Positions 11,661 through 20,961 of a stretch of DNA of 64,000 bases are shown one piece after another. How positions within the stretch are numbered: the stretch's first letter is position 1; each line of letters begins with the position of its first letter. Under the pieces are notes generated by a model. The model was not told the DNA's origin and made no database searches. It saw only the letters and a program-made list of their open reading frames with translations. Source of the stretch: Actinoalloteichus_B caeruleus (GTDB lineage: Bacteria > Actinomycetota > Actinomycetes > Mycobacteriales > Pseudonocardiaceae); NCBI RefSeq assembly GCF_000718005.1, contig NZ_JODV01000023.1; one strand, 5' to 3'. The position numbers were made by a program, and so were the translations under genes.

Positions 11661-14027
11661 TCAGCCGGCGGACAGCGGGCCGGCGGTCACACTGGTCCGT
11701 CCCGCCTGGTCCAACCGGTAGTGCCGGGCCAACCAGTCCGCGCCGCCCTGGAGTTCGGTGTCGGTGAACGCCCGGTCGACGACGACGAGGTCGGCGATGT
11801 CGATGTCCGCGTACACCCCGGTGGTGGCCGCGTTCGTCGCCAACGTCAGCCCCGGCAGACTCGCCGCGGGCCCGGTTCCGGTGACGATCCGGGTCACCTC
11901 GTGACCGTAGGTCAGGTGCCGGGACCGTTCACCGTCGAACACGGCGGCGAACACGTTCCACCGGCCCACTCCCGTCCACACGGTGGCCGCGTCGGGCGCC
12001 GACAAGCCGCCCGCCCCGCACATCATGTGGCACAACGGGTTCCCTGCCGTGAACCATGCCAGGTAGGAGCCGGAGTGCCCGGACACCCAGGTGCCGTGCA
12101 CGTCGCGGGGCCGGGCCACCAGGAACACCGTCACCGGGGGCGTGTGGGCGCGGGACCAGGCCGGCGACTGCATCCAACGCGGGCCGTCGACGCGGTCGAA
12201 CCGCAGGAACCACCGGCCGGCCTCCACCCGGAGTTCCGGGCGGGCGTCCTCCCGTTCCTGGCGCGGCCCCGGTTCCGTGCCCTGGTGGGGGGTGAACTCG
12301 GCGATCCGGTCGCCCGGTCCGCCGTCGAGCTCGGACGCGCGCAACGCCACCACCACTCCCCGGTTCGCCGCCGGGTCCCGGCCCACCGGGTGGTCCGGGG
12401 TGGGTGGCGCGGAGCGGGGGACCAGTGGCAGCCGGAGCTGGTCGGCGATCAACCGCGCGGTGAGGCCGTGGCCGGCGTCGGAGAGGTGGATGCGGTCGAC
12501 GTGCACGAGGTCCATGTCGGCGTCGTCCACGTCCTGGGTGACGGGGAAGTGGGCGGACACGTCGATGACGGCGACGTCGTCGAGTTCCTTCGCCAGCTGG
12601 TGCGCCGCCCGCGCGTAGTCCTCCCAGCGGTGGGCCGGGGTGGTGACGTCGAAACGGCGGAAGGTGTGCAACAGCAGGATCGACGGGCGGCGGGAACACA
12701 CCGTGCGGTACAGGTTCAGCTGCTGGCGCATCCGCTCCGCGTACACCTCCGGGGCCACCCCGGCCGCGTAGTCGTTCGCGCCGAGCTGGATGACGATGAG
12801 GTCGGGGTCCAACCGGGCCACCCGGTCGCAGTGCGAACCCATGATCCGGGAGGGCAGGTAGTTGCCGGACTGGGTGCCGCCCTTGCCGGCGATGAACACC
12901 TGGATGCCGGTGCCCGCGCTGTCGGTGTGCGCGTAGACCCCGCTGATCGTCACCGCCTCCCGGGCGGTGATCCGCACCGTCCGCGTGCCGGGCGGCAACG
13001 GCGGACTGGTCCACTCGCCGTCGGCCCGATCGGCCTGCCCCGACCGGTCGGGGATGACGCTGACCGGGGCACCGCCGTCGACGGAGACCTCGAAGGACCC
13101 GTTGTTCGACCCCTGGCCGTGGAACACGGTGAGCAGGGTGGTGCCCGAGGGGAGGTCCCGTTCGATCCACTCACCACCGAGCAGCCGACGGGACCGGAAA
13201 CCCAGGTCGGCGTCGACGATCAGCGGCACTCCGGAGGACAGCCACCCGCCGTCGGCTGCCGGGTAGTGCCGCCCGGGTTCGCCGAGGATCTGCCCGAGCC
13301 GGGAGACGAAGGACCGTTCGATGTGGCTCGCGCCGACGCCCTGGGTGCTGCTGGAGCCGACCGCGACCACCCGCACCTTCCGCAGCCCGGTCTGCGACCA
13401 GGCGCGTCCCCACTGCCACAGACCCGGGACGGTGGCCCGGGCCGGCCGGACCTCGCTCGTGCCCGGCGGGGAGGACGCGCCACCGAGCTGGCCGGCGAAC
13501 CCGGTCAGCAGGGACGCCCCGGCGGTTCCCAGGCCGATGGTCCCCCGGTGCGCGGGCGCCACCGGGCGGAGGGGAGCCTCGGGCCGTGGCGGCGCCTCGC
13601 CCCCGCCGGCCCCGGCCGCGGCCATCGCCGCCACCGGCGAGCCCGCCTCGGACACCGGAGCTCCTGATGTGGCCGCCCTGACCACGGCACGGTCCTCAAC
13701 GGACAGTGACACCGGGACCGCGCGCGGCAGGTCCACCACCGGACCCTCCACCCGCACCACCTTGGTGCGCACGCGCATGCCCAGCACGTGTTCCTCGACG
13801 TGCAAGAGGGTCTCCACGGCGTCGTCGAGGTCGACGGGACACGTCACGCGGTGCGGGATCCTCCCGTTCACCAGTTCCACCGAGAACGTGTCGTCGGGTA
13901 CCAGGGCCGTTTTCCCGTTCTCCACAACCCGGCGCAGCGGTGTGATCAACAACCGTCCCTGCGCGGGAGACCAACCATTCGAGGCCAGCCAGCGGCCGAC
14001 CAACGTCACCACACCGGATTCAGGCAT
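11661..14027 (-). CDS. SGNH/GDSL hydrolase with phage-like N-terminus and lectin-like C-terminus
   Basis: A 788-aa protein. The ATG at 14025-14027 has AGGA 7-8 nt upstream; the ATG six codons earlier has no ribosome site. Residues 1-110 (GVVTLVGRW onwards, then PLRRVVENGK) resemble the short beta-domain that opens many actinophage tail or appendage proteins. A Pro/Ala-rich linker follows. An SGNH hydrolase domain spans about 215-530: block I is GSSSTQG at about 224, block III QLGANDY at about 417, and block V DRIHLSDAGH at about 510. The last 220 residues look like a LamG/concanavalin fold. It has no signal peptide. It is probably a carbohydrate or ester hydrolase; a tail-spike or wall-polymer esterase role is inferred. 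Confidence 0.75.
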   Translation of the reverse strand: MPESGVVTLVGRWLASNGWSPAQGRLLITPLRRVVENGKTALVPDDTFSVELVNGRIPHRVTCPVDLDDAVETLLHVEEHVLGMRVRTKVVRVEGPVVDLPRAVPVSLSVEDRAVVRAATSGAPVSEAGSPVAAMAAAGAGGGEAPPRPEAPLRPVAPAHRGTIGLGTAGASLLTGFAGQLGGASSPPGTSEVRPARATVPGLWQWGRAWSQTGLRKVRVVAVGSSSTQGVGASHIERSFVSRLGQILGEPGRHYPAADGGWLSSGVPLIVDADLGFRSRRLLGGEWIERDLPSGTTLLTVFHGQGSNNGSFEVSVDGGAPVSVIPDRSGQADRADGEWTSPPLPPGTRTVRITAREAVTISGVYAHTDSAGTGIQVFIAGKGGTQSGNYLPSRIMGSHCDRVARLDPDLIVIQLGANDYAAGVAPEVYAERMRQQLNLYRTVCSRRPSILLLHTFRRFDVTTPAHRWEDYARAAHQLAKELDDVAVIDVSAHFPVTQDVDDADMDLVHVDRIHLSDAGHGLTARLIADQLRLPLVPRSAPPTPDHPVGRDPAANRGVVVALRASELDGGPGDRIAEFTPHQGTEPGPRQEREDARPELRVEAGRWFLRFDRVDGPRWMQSPAWSRAHTPPVTVFLVARPRDVHGTWVSGHSGSYLAWFTAGNPLCHMMCGAGGLSAPDAATVWTGVGRWNVFAAVFDGERSRHLTYGHEVTRIVTGTGPAASLPGLTLATNAATTGVYADIDIADLVVVDRAFTDTELQGGADWLARHYRLDQAGRTSVTAGPLSAG

Positions 14028-14360
14028 GTGACCGTCCTTCCTCATAGAAACGGACACCGTGTCGCCTGTACGAACGAGGCTACCCTTTCCATACTCCCGC
14101 ATTCGGCGGGTCGCGGGCCACGCCTTTCCCGGGAAATTCCGACGCTCGGCGGAACTCCTGGGTAAAGGCCGCGAGCGTTGTCGTTCCGGTGGTCGGGACG
14201 AGCGGACGCCATTCCTGGTCGCAGGCAGCGGAACCGGAAAACCATTCACTCACTCGGCCCAGTGAACCGTTCGCGTCGACACGGTGGACACGTCGTGACC
14301 GCGCTGGCTGCCCCAACCACGGGGCGCGGTCGGCCAACCGGGGCGGCCGGGGTGGACGGG
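14028..14360. other. Intergenic stretch
   Basis: Between the helicase stop and the SGNH start. The out-of-frame tail of the helicase reading frame runs through here (to 14080) and has no coding character. Probably carries the promoter of the SGNH gene. Confidence 0.4.
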
Positions 14361-16311
14361 TCATCGCACGGTCGCCAACCACGCGTGGTCCCGGGCCCGG
14401 GTGATCGCGACGAGCAACCGCCGGTCCATCAGGGAGGCGTCCTGGTCGTCCTCGGTGCCGCGCAGGACGACCAGGACGGCCCCGAACTCCATGCCCTTGG
14501 CCCGGTGCACCGTGCCCACCTTCACCCCGGACTGGGTGCCGTCGTAGTCCTTCAGCGGCATCGCCAGCACACCAGCCTGCCTCAACCACCGGATGGCCTG
14601 GCTGACGTCGTCGTTGCTGCCCAGCAGGACCGCCGTCTCCTCGTGCGCCTCGCTGACCACCTTCGCCTCGGTGACCAGTGCCTGCTCCAACTCCTCGGCC
14701 GGCCCCGACCAGCGGTGCACGGTCCCGCCGGCGAGGGTGGCGGTGACGTCCCGCAGGGTCGCCCCAGGAGCCCCGTCCTCCTCGTCGAGCTGGTTCGGCG
14801 CGGGAACGTCCTGCGCGGCGGCCAGCACGGCCCGGGTGTTGCGGTAGTTCACCCGCAGCGTCTCGCCGCGCCCCTGCACGTGGATGCCGGCGTCGATGAG
14901 CCGCCACCCGCCCGGGTACACCTGCTGTTGCCCGTCGCCGACGAGGAGCAGACCGTCCGGGCGGTCCCCGACGAGGGTGTGGAGGAGCCGCAGACCCACC
15001 TGGGGCAGGTCCTGGACCTCGTCGACGACGACGGCGGCGAAGGGCTTGGCCAGCGGGCGCTCCCGGACCTCCTCGGTGGCCAGGACGAGCACGTCGTTGT
15101 GGTCGGTGAGACCGCGCTCGGCGAGGTTGCGCTGGTACGCCTGGTGCAGCTGCCACACCTGCTCGCGGGCGGCCGGCGTCGAGCCCCCCGCCCGCGATGC
15201 CCCGCCCCCGCCGGTTCGCCCGCTGGTACTCGGCGAGATCGTTGATGCCCCGGCCCTTGATGACGTGGTCGATCTCCTCCCGCCAGTACTGGGGGTTGGC
15301 GTTCACCCTCGGCAGGTCGGTCTGGCGGTTCACCTTCGACCAGGCGAGGAAGAAGCACGTGCTCACCTTGTCGTGATCGTTGCGCACGTGGCGTCCCCGT
15401 TCCTCGAGGAACTGGCGCGCCCACAGGTGCAGGTTCTCCACCCGAACCCGGTCGGCGACCTCCGGTGCCAACCGGCGGAAGCTGGTGGCGTGGGTGCGCA
15501 GCAGGGTGGTGACGAGCGTGGTCAGCAGCAGGGGGCCGGTGGTCTCCCGGGCGATCCGCCGCAGCCGGTGCAGGGCGACGACGGTCTTCCCGGTGCCGGC
15601 GGGGCCGCTGATCCGCGCCGGACCGTTGTACTGGCGGTGCACCAGCCGCAGCTGGGTTTCGTCCAGGTAGGTCAACCACTCGGCGAAGGGGCCGTTCACC
15701 GCCCGCCGCAGCGAGGACTCCCGCAGACCCGCCGCCCCGAACAGGCTTCCCTCCTCCGGCGGTGGCGCGGTCTCGGGGAGGTCGACGAGGACGTGGTCGG
15801 GCAGGGCGGCCGCGATCCGGCCGGCCAGGTCGACCGCCGAGGCGCCGCTGAGGACCTGGTAGTCGCGGTCGGCCACCAGCGTTGGCACGTCAGCGGCGGT
15901 GCGCACCAGGTATCGCCCGTTGGTCCGCAGGTCGGTGAGGTGGTCGGGGCGGACGACGATCATCCGGACGGAGGCGATCCGGCGTCCGAAATCCAGTGGG
16001 ATCGCCCCGAGCAACCGTTCCGCGCCGCGGTGCAGCCGGCGGATCTGGTCGTCGTCCGGGCGGCGGTCGACCGATAGGAGCGCGGCCACCCCGAACGGGC
16101 CCACGACGTAGGCGTCCAGATCCCGGGCGGTGCGAATGGGCAGCGCCCCACCGGAGGGGGAGGGCACGAGGAGTCGAACGCCCGAGGAATAGCGGTGCAG
16201 GAGCTCACCGAGCGCCTGCTGCCCCCATCGCGGTAACTGGCTCAGCGTCGCGTGGTGTTCCGCCAGGACTTTCCACAGCCGTTGGTGCCGCCGTTCCCGA
16301 GCGCTGATCAC
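14361..16311 (-). CDS. UvrD-like superfamily 1 helicase (single frameshift)
   Basis: DNA helicase-like ATPase that would be 649 aa if one frameshift is corrected. It starts at GTG (16309-16311). Residues 1-170 contain a possible NERD-like segment (DLDAYVVGPFGVAALLSV) without an obvious catalytic Glu-x-Lys. The Walker A motif GPAGTGKT is at about 234. The first frame runs to about 15190 (NRRGRGIAGGG). The second carries VVVDEVQDLPQ (Walker B), YRNTR, TVHRAKGMEF and VAITRARDHAWL and ends at 14361. The join falls on a six-C run (15184-15189); removing one base gives a continuous helicase with motifs in the right order. It is either a sequencing error or a recent pseudogene. The neighbours do not reveal a system. 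Confidence 0.8.
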
Positions 16312-16614
16312 ACGAGCCCCCCAACAAATCGTGCGCGGCTATTCACTCCTCACTCCCTCGACGTTATTGCCGGCGCACCCGCCCCGAGAAGTCCGTAACC
16401 CAGTCGGCGGTGGGGAATTACCCGGTTGGCCCAATGCTCGTGAGTATCGGGAGCGAGCACCAGGCCTTTGTTGGCCCCGGGTGACCAACGGCGGCGGTCA
16501 CGATGCGCTTCCGCCGTACTCCGCTCCCAATCGGGTGCCGCCCGCTGAGACGGACGCTGCTCTGACACCGGCGGGCTGGCGGCGCCGGTCAGGTGGTGAG
16601 CGGAGAAAGGGGCG
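16312..16614. other. Intergenic stretch
   Basis: Between the zinc-ribbon gene stop and the helicase start. No gene or clear hairpin was seen. Confidence 0.4.
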
Positions 16615-16899
16615 TCAGGGCCCGTCGCACCTGCTGCCGTCCGGCGCGCTGTGCACCGGGTACTTGCCGTTCTTGTTGAGCGTGATGCGTCCCCGTCCGC
16701 ACTTCGGGCAGCGGTGGCCGCTCCGAGGGCGCCGGCACCTGGCGAGGTCGCGGTCGTGGACGAATCGTGTCGTCCCCGAGCCGTCGCATTCCCGCTCGCG
16801 GGCCCAGGAGATGAACCCGGCGGAGTATTCGTAGTGGCGGGGAAGGGTCCGTCCCTTCGTCAACGACAGTCGTAGGCAGCAGTCTCGGCAGTGCACCAA
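16615..16899 (-). CDS. Small zinc-ribbon protein
   Basis: A protein of about 93 residues with two Cys clusters: CRDCC near the N-terminus and CPKCGRGRI towards the end, plus ECDGSG and a terminal HSAPDGSRCDG. This resembles small actinobacterial proteins whose metal-ribbon is followed by H-x-x-PDG-x-x-C. The open frame begins at TTG (16899); the adjacent GTG (16894-16896) fits better with GAGGGAG 10-11 nt upstream. The function is unknown; nucleic-acid binding is only a guess. Another frame overlaps this one but has no recognisable feature. Confidence 0.5.
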   Translation of the reverse strand: MVHCRDCCLRLSLTKGRTLPRHYEYSAGFISWARERECDGSGTTRFVHDRDLARCRRPRSGHRCPKCGRGRITLNKNGKYPVHSAPDGSRCDGP

Positions 16900-17376
16900 G
16901 GGAGTCTCCCTCGTCCGTGGTCACACTCATGGATTGTGACACTCAGTGCGTGTTCGGATACCTAAAGTACTGAATCGTTCGATGGAGGCGGAGTCAGGGT
17001 GGGTGTGAGCGCCGTGCGAAGGGCGACTGGGTTCGTCGGCGTTGCCCGGACATGCGGTCGCTCGCTCGTCGAGACTGGCCATCCCGCGCCTACCGCATGC
17101 TTCGCTCGCCGAGTAGCGCCGGCCTCCGAGGACTAGCGCGGCAAACCAACACCACCGGGCCGAGGCTCTGAGACCACCTGCTCGTCGAACAGCTCATCGA
17201 GCCTTGGACGAGCAGCGCGCTGCCCGCCTGACGCTCAGCGCCTGCCTCGTGGGAATACGATTGATGAGTTGCCAGCTGGGGCGGTCATCACGCATCCCAC
17301 GCCTGATTGGCCACGTCACGAGGTGTCTACGGTGCGAGAAGCCGCAACACGTTGCTCGATCCCAAGCTGTCACTCA
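16900..17376. other. Gene-free stretch before the CRISPR array
   Basis: No gene was recognised. The first 100 bases are comparatively AT-rich (around CCTAAAGTACTGAATCG, 16960-16978) and probably hold the promoter of the zinc-ribbon gene. The rest is the trailer side of the CRISPR array. Confidence 0.4.
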
Positions 17377-17996
17377 GCTGGAACCTCGTAGGAGCGATGA
17401 GGACCCGACAGGCCACACCTCTGCCGGCGTGCACGGTGTGGTTGGAACTCCTCGTAGGAGCGATGAGGACGGGCCGGGGGTCATCGGGTCACCGTCCGCT
17501 GCACGTCCGGTTGGAACTCCTCGTAGGAGCGATGAGGACCCGCAGAATCTTCCGCTCCGACTGGTCCTGCACCTGTTGGAACTCCTCGTAGGAGCGATGA
17601 GGACACCGGCAGTGAAAGGGTGGGAAGCGCGCGCAACGAGTTGGAACTCCTCGTAGGAGCGATGAGGACCCTGGATGGCCGATGTCCTGCGGGCAGCGTC
17701 CCTCGTTGGAACTCCTCGTAGGAGCGATGAGGACCCCGTCCCCCCAGGATTCCGGCAGGGACAGCAGCCAGTTGGAACTCCTCGTAGGAGCGATGAGGAC
17801 CGCTTCGCCAGCGTCCAGCGGTACCCCGTGGTGCGCGGGTTGGAACTCCTCGTAGGAGCGATGAGGACCCGGTGGGTGTCGCAGGGACACACGGACCTCC
17901 CCGTTGGAACTCCTCGTAGGAGCGATGAGGACCCGAGGAGACCCTCGCCCGGTACCGGGCCGCGCTGTTGGAACTCCTCGTAGGAGCGATGAGGAC
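17377..17996 (-). CRISPR. CRISPR array 1: ten 30-nt repeats, nine spacers
   Basis: Nine identical 30-nt repeats start at 17441, 17510, 17575, 17640, 17705, 17771, 17839, 17903 and 17967. On the plus strand each begins GTTGGAACTCC, contains the stem CTCCT-CGT-AGGAG and ends GATGAGGAC. The first copy (17377-17404) is degenerate (28 nt, starting GCTGGAACC). Spacers are 34-39 nt and all different. The degenerate copy marks the old end, and on the minus strand the repeat starts GTCC and ends TTCCAAC like a crRNA 5' handle. The array is therefore read on the minus strand, with the leader at 17997 onward. Subtype is uncertain; the 30/34-39 geometry suits type I-A/B/D or III. No cas gene is in the window. 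Confidence 0.96.
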
Positions 17997-18555
17997 CCGA
18001 GAGTAAAGTCGCAGGTCAGCATACACCTGGACGGCTTCAACGACGCCCAATTCGCAGCGAACCCGAGGTTTGACATCAGACCCGGGGGGTTCGCTGAAAT
18101 TCGGCTGCACGTGGTGATGGCTCCCGTCTCCAACTACCCGGCGTCTCCGTGGCAGGGACGCAGTTCGGTGAGCAGGGGGCGAAGCGTTCCGCCCGCCGAG
18201 CCCAACCGTGTTCCGGCCGTCCAGCAAGGCTATCGGGCACGTGCCTCCTGCCAGACGCCGAACCGAGCCGGCTCCTCCACCTCCGGTGCGCAGAACCTGC
18301 TCCTCCGAATGGCCCGCCCACGCGGCGCGACGGCGGCTTCGATGGTGGCCGGGCGGTGGGGACGTCGCGAGTGCGCGGATACCTCGTCCGCCGGGGGCGC
18401 GGGCACCTGGCTCGTGGGCGCGCGTCCCCCGAGAACAGACCGGACATCCGGGGTTTGGACGCGCCGGGTGGTGTCCCCACCGCGCACCGTGGTGGCGGCG
18501 GGTTTTCTCCCCGCCCGCCGTTGGCCTCACGGATTTTCCTTGCTGTACTGGCCGG
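17997..18555. other. Probable leader of CRISPR array 1 and gene-free stretch
   Basis: The first 100-150 bases next to the last intact repeat are relatively AT-rich (AGAGTAAAGTC, TCAGCATACACC) and are the expected leader for minus-strand transcription. The remainder up to the phosphotransferase start has no recognisable gene. A long plus-strand frame runs through it, but its translation is Pro/Arg-rich with no domain. Confidence 0.5.
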
Positions 18556-19350
18556 ATGGAAACAGACAGCGCGCCACCCCGGAACCGGGTCGAGCTGACC
18601 TCGGGATGGGACAGCGCCGCCGTTCTGCTCGACGGGCGCTGGCTCGAACGCCGGCCGAGGCGACCGGAGGTCGCCGCCGCCCTGCTCCGTGAGTCCCGGC
18701 TCCTGCCGTGGCTGGCCGGCCGGCTGCCGATCCGCGTGCCGACACCCACGGTCGTCCAGGCCGATCCGATGGTGGTCCGCCACGAGCTGGTGCCTGGGCG
18801 GCCGATCAGCGAGTTCACCGCGGAGCAGGGCACCGCCCTGGGCGGCTTCCTGGCCGCCCTCCACGTGGTGGACCCCGTCGAGGCGGTGGCGCACGGGCTG
18901 TTCACCCGCCGGGCCACCCGACAACAGCGTTCCGGTCTGCTGCTCCGCCTCACCTCCGAGGTAGTGCCGCTGTTGCCGACGGTGCACCGCCCGCGCGCCG
19001 AGCGGTTGTTGTCGGTCGTGGCCTCGTTACCCGCGGACCACGTGGTGCACGGTGACCTCGGCCCGGAGCACGTCCTCACGATCAACGGCGTGATCACGGG
19101 TGTCATCGACTTCGGGGACGTGCACCTGGGAGACCCGGCAATCGATCTCGCCTGGGCGTTGTACGGCACGCCGGAGCACTTCGCGCGGGCGCTGGTGGCG
19201 GCGTACCACCCGTCGCAGGACATGGTGGAGCGTGCCCTGGTGTGGCACCAACTGGGTCCGTGGCACGAGGTGCTGCACGGGTTGGACACCGGGGACGGCG
19301 CGTTGGTGGACTCCGGCATCGCGGGTGTGCTCTGCCGGCTCGGCAGCTGA
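18556..19350 (+). CDS. Aminoglycoside phosphotransferase-family kinase
   Basis: APH/choline-kinase-like protein of 264 aa that would transfer phosphate from ATP to a small-molecule hydroxyl. The ATG at 18556 opens the conserved protein (METDSAPP). The frame extends upstream, but that part is low-complexity. No clear ribosome site is visible, so it may be leaderless. The Brenner motif reads HVVHGDLGPEHVL, where the usual Asn of HGDxxxxN is His, and the metal-binding motif reads GVIDFGDVHLGDPAIDLAW. N-terminal hinge residues RHELVPGRPI fit the family. The substrate is unknown; it could be an antibiotic or a sugar alcohol. It stands alone and is followed directly by a hairpin terminator. Confidence 0.82.
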   Translation: METDSAPPRNRVELTSGWDSAAVLLDGRWLERRPRRPEVAAALLRESRLLPWLAGRLPIRVPTPTVVQADPMVVRHELVPGRPISEFTAEQGTALGGFLAALHVVDPVEAVAHGLFTRRATRQQRSGLLLRLTSEVVPLLPTVHRPRAERLLSVVASLPADHVVHGDLGPEHVLTINGVITGVIDFGDVHLGDPAIDLAWALYGTPEHFARALVAAYHPSQDMVERALVWHQLGPWHEVLHGLDTGDGALVDSGIAGVLCRLGS

Positions 19351-19393
19351 CGCCTCCCAACCCGTGGCGAGGCGCAGGTTCCCGTGGGAGGCG
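19351..19393 (+). terminator. Hairpin terminator after the phosphotransferase gene
   Basis: Perfect 9-bp inverted repeat: CGCCTCCCA at 19351-19359 pairs with TGGGAGGCG at 19385-19393, starting at the first base after the stop codon. There is no U-run, as is common in actinomycetes. Confidence 0.6.
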
Positions 19394-20154
19394 GCGGCTG
19401 TTCGTCACCAGGCTGATGTGTTGGCGCGGCAGGTGCGTGACGAGGCGGTGAGCGGGCTGCTGGTCGAAGGGTCGAGGACGGTCGGGCGTTCCGCACCGCC
19501 TGGCGGCCCTCGCGCTTCGGACGCACGGGGGAGCGGGGGAGCAGGGCGGGCGAAGCCAGGGCACGAGACGTCGCAAGTCGGCTCCGGCACCGACGAGGCG
19601 GAGGTGCGGGGCCGGCGGCGCGGCGCCCCCGCTGCGAGCTGAGGCCTGGCCGAGATCCCCGCGCGGAGAACGCACCGATCTGCTCCCCACCGGCAGCGAG
19701 GTGGAACGCCAGGTCGACGAGGCTGGGCACCAGCCGGAAGCCCGTCCGCGCGACCCGGTCGCTCACCGAGCGGGCACACCTCGCGAACGTGTTCGCGTCA
19801 CGGGTGCCGGCTACCCGCACAGTGGACCGGGAGGATGCGCGCGGCACGCTGGCGCGCCGACGTGGGTACGTCTCCCTCGCGGATCTCGCCGGGAACGGTA
19901 CCCCTCCCTTGCCGGAAGCGCTGCGCGACTCGTCCGTGAGCCGCGCGGGAGCAGGAGCCACGTGGCCCGCAGCGCGACGCGCCCTCACCGACCGTGCGGC
20001 TCGCCTCGGTCGCCCGACCGGGCAACTCCGCACCGGGCCGGGCGGGGGCGCGGACGCGGCATCGGGTCGTGGTTCCTGAACCACGGCGAACGACGTGGTC
20101 CTCGGTGCCTAGCCAGGCGTTCGGGCGGACCAGCTTGTCGCTTCCGTGCGGGTG
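19394..20154. other. Gene-free stretch
   Basis: About 760 bp with open frames on both strands but no domain, no convincing start and no consistent coding bias. Nothing recognised. Confidence 0.4.
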
Positions 20155-20871
20155 TCAGGTCCCGAGGATGTCCCCGATCAGCCTTTGCACTCGGGGGATG
20201 TCAGCGAGGGGCTCGCCCTGCCCGTCCCGTTCCGGAGCTGGCTCGGCGGCGGCTTCGAGCGGGTTCACGAGCCGATGCAGGCCGACGCGCGTCAGCGCCC
20301 CGTCCATCTCCGTGATGCCGCTGAGCGCGAGGACGGACACGCCTTGGTCGAGCGCGGCCATGAGCCGTGCCACGTCATCGGATGGAAGGCGTTCGGTGTC
20401 CGGTCGGGCTTCGGTCGCGATGCGCCCGTAGGCGTCGATCATCCGCCGCATGCGTTCGCGGAGCGCCTTGACGAGTTCGTCGTCCCTGGCGGCGGTGGCG
20501 ATGAACTCCAGTGTCGCCAGCCCGAATCCTCGCACCAGCCCTGCGACGTCCATGTCAGCGGCACCTGGTTCCGACGCGTCGGTGGTCGCCGCGCCGACCT
20601 TCCGGAGTGGATTCCATCCCCCGCCGTTCAGCGTCTCCAGGTTGTAGTCCATCGCGGCGAGGAACAGGTCCGACTTGCCGTTGAAGTTCGAGTACACCGC
20701 GCCCTTGGAGAACCCGGCCTCACCAGCGATGCCCTCCAGGCTCGCGGTGTGGTAGCCGTCGCGCGCGAACGCGTTGAGCGCCGCGATGACGAGCGCTTCA
20801 CGGGTCTCTCGTCGTCGTTCCGCCTGCGTCCGCCGAGTGCGGGGCGGAGGGGCTGAGCGGGCATCGACCAT
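20155..20871 (-). CDS. TetR-family repressor of the adjacent ABC exporter
   Basis: A 238-aa regulator. The ATG at 20869-20871 has AGGA 8 nt upstream. Residues 15-65 form the TetR helix-turn-helix (TREALVIAALNAFARDGYHTAS, with GFSKGAVYSNFNGKSDLF in the recognition helix region). The C-terminal ligand domain is variable. It is divergent from an ABC ATPase and permease pair, separated by 90 bp that contain two palindromic boxes. It probably represses both itself and the exporter until a ligand binds; the ligand is unknown. Confidence 0.9.
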   Translation of the reverse strand: MVDARSAPPPRTRRTQAERRRETREALVIAALNAFARDGYHTASLEGIAGEAGFSKGAVYSNFNGKSDLFLAAMDYNLETLNGGGWNPLRKVGAATTDASEPGAADMDVAGLVRGFGLATLEFIATAARDDELVKALRERMRRMIDAYGRIATEARPDTERLPSDDVARLMAALDQGVSVLALSGITEMDGALTRVGLHRLVNPLEAAAEPAPERDGQGEPLADIPRVQRLIGDILGT

Positions 20872-20887
20872 GTCGTCATCCTACCGG

Positions 20888-20916
20888 TTGACCTACCAAC
20901 CGTATCTGGATACCGT
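20888..20916 (+). promoter_or_regulatory. Predicted promoter of the ABC exporter operon
   Basis: TTGACC (20888-20893) and TACCGT (20911-20916) are spaced by 17 bp, a good sigma-70-like pair, placing the start point near 20923. The -10 box lies inside the first palindromic operator, which suits repression by the divergent TetR protein. Confidence 0.6.
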
Positions 20917-20940
20917 CGGTATGAAGATACCGCCGGTATC
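20908..20940. promoter_or_regulatory. Tandem TetR operator boxes
   Basis: Two near-perfect palindromes in tandem: GGATACCGTCGGTATG (20908-20923) and GATACCGCCGGTATC (20926-20940). Both match GATACCG-N-CGGTATC and lie between the TetR gene and the exporter. A further imperfect palindrome (ACCGGTTG/CCAACCGT, 20883-20903) overlaps the -35 region. Confidence 0.7.
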
Positions 20941-20961
20941 AAAATCTGAAGGGTGAGTGCC

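Noticed and set aside
11166..13667. An 833-codon plus-strand frame opposite the SGNH hydrolase
   Set aside because: Antisense shadow; all recognisable motifs are on the minus strand.
18005..18030. CGCAGGTCAG shared by the leader sides of both CRISPR arrays
   Set aside because: It lies in opposite orientations relative to the two leaders, and a 10-base match can occur by chance.
17481..20084. An 867-codon minus-strand frame through CRISPR array 1 and the phosphotransferase gene
   Set aside because: It translates CRISPR repeats and the antisense of a clear kinase gene, and is Pro/Arg/Ser-rich without domains.
19405..20084. Frames on both strands after the phosphotransferase gene
   Set aside because: Low-complexity translation, no start signals; treated as non-coding.
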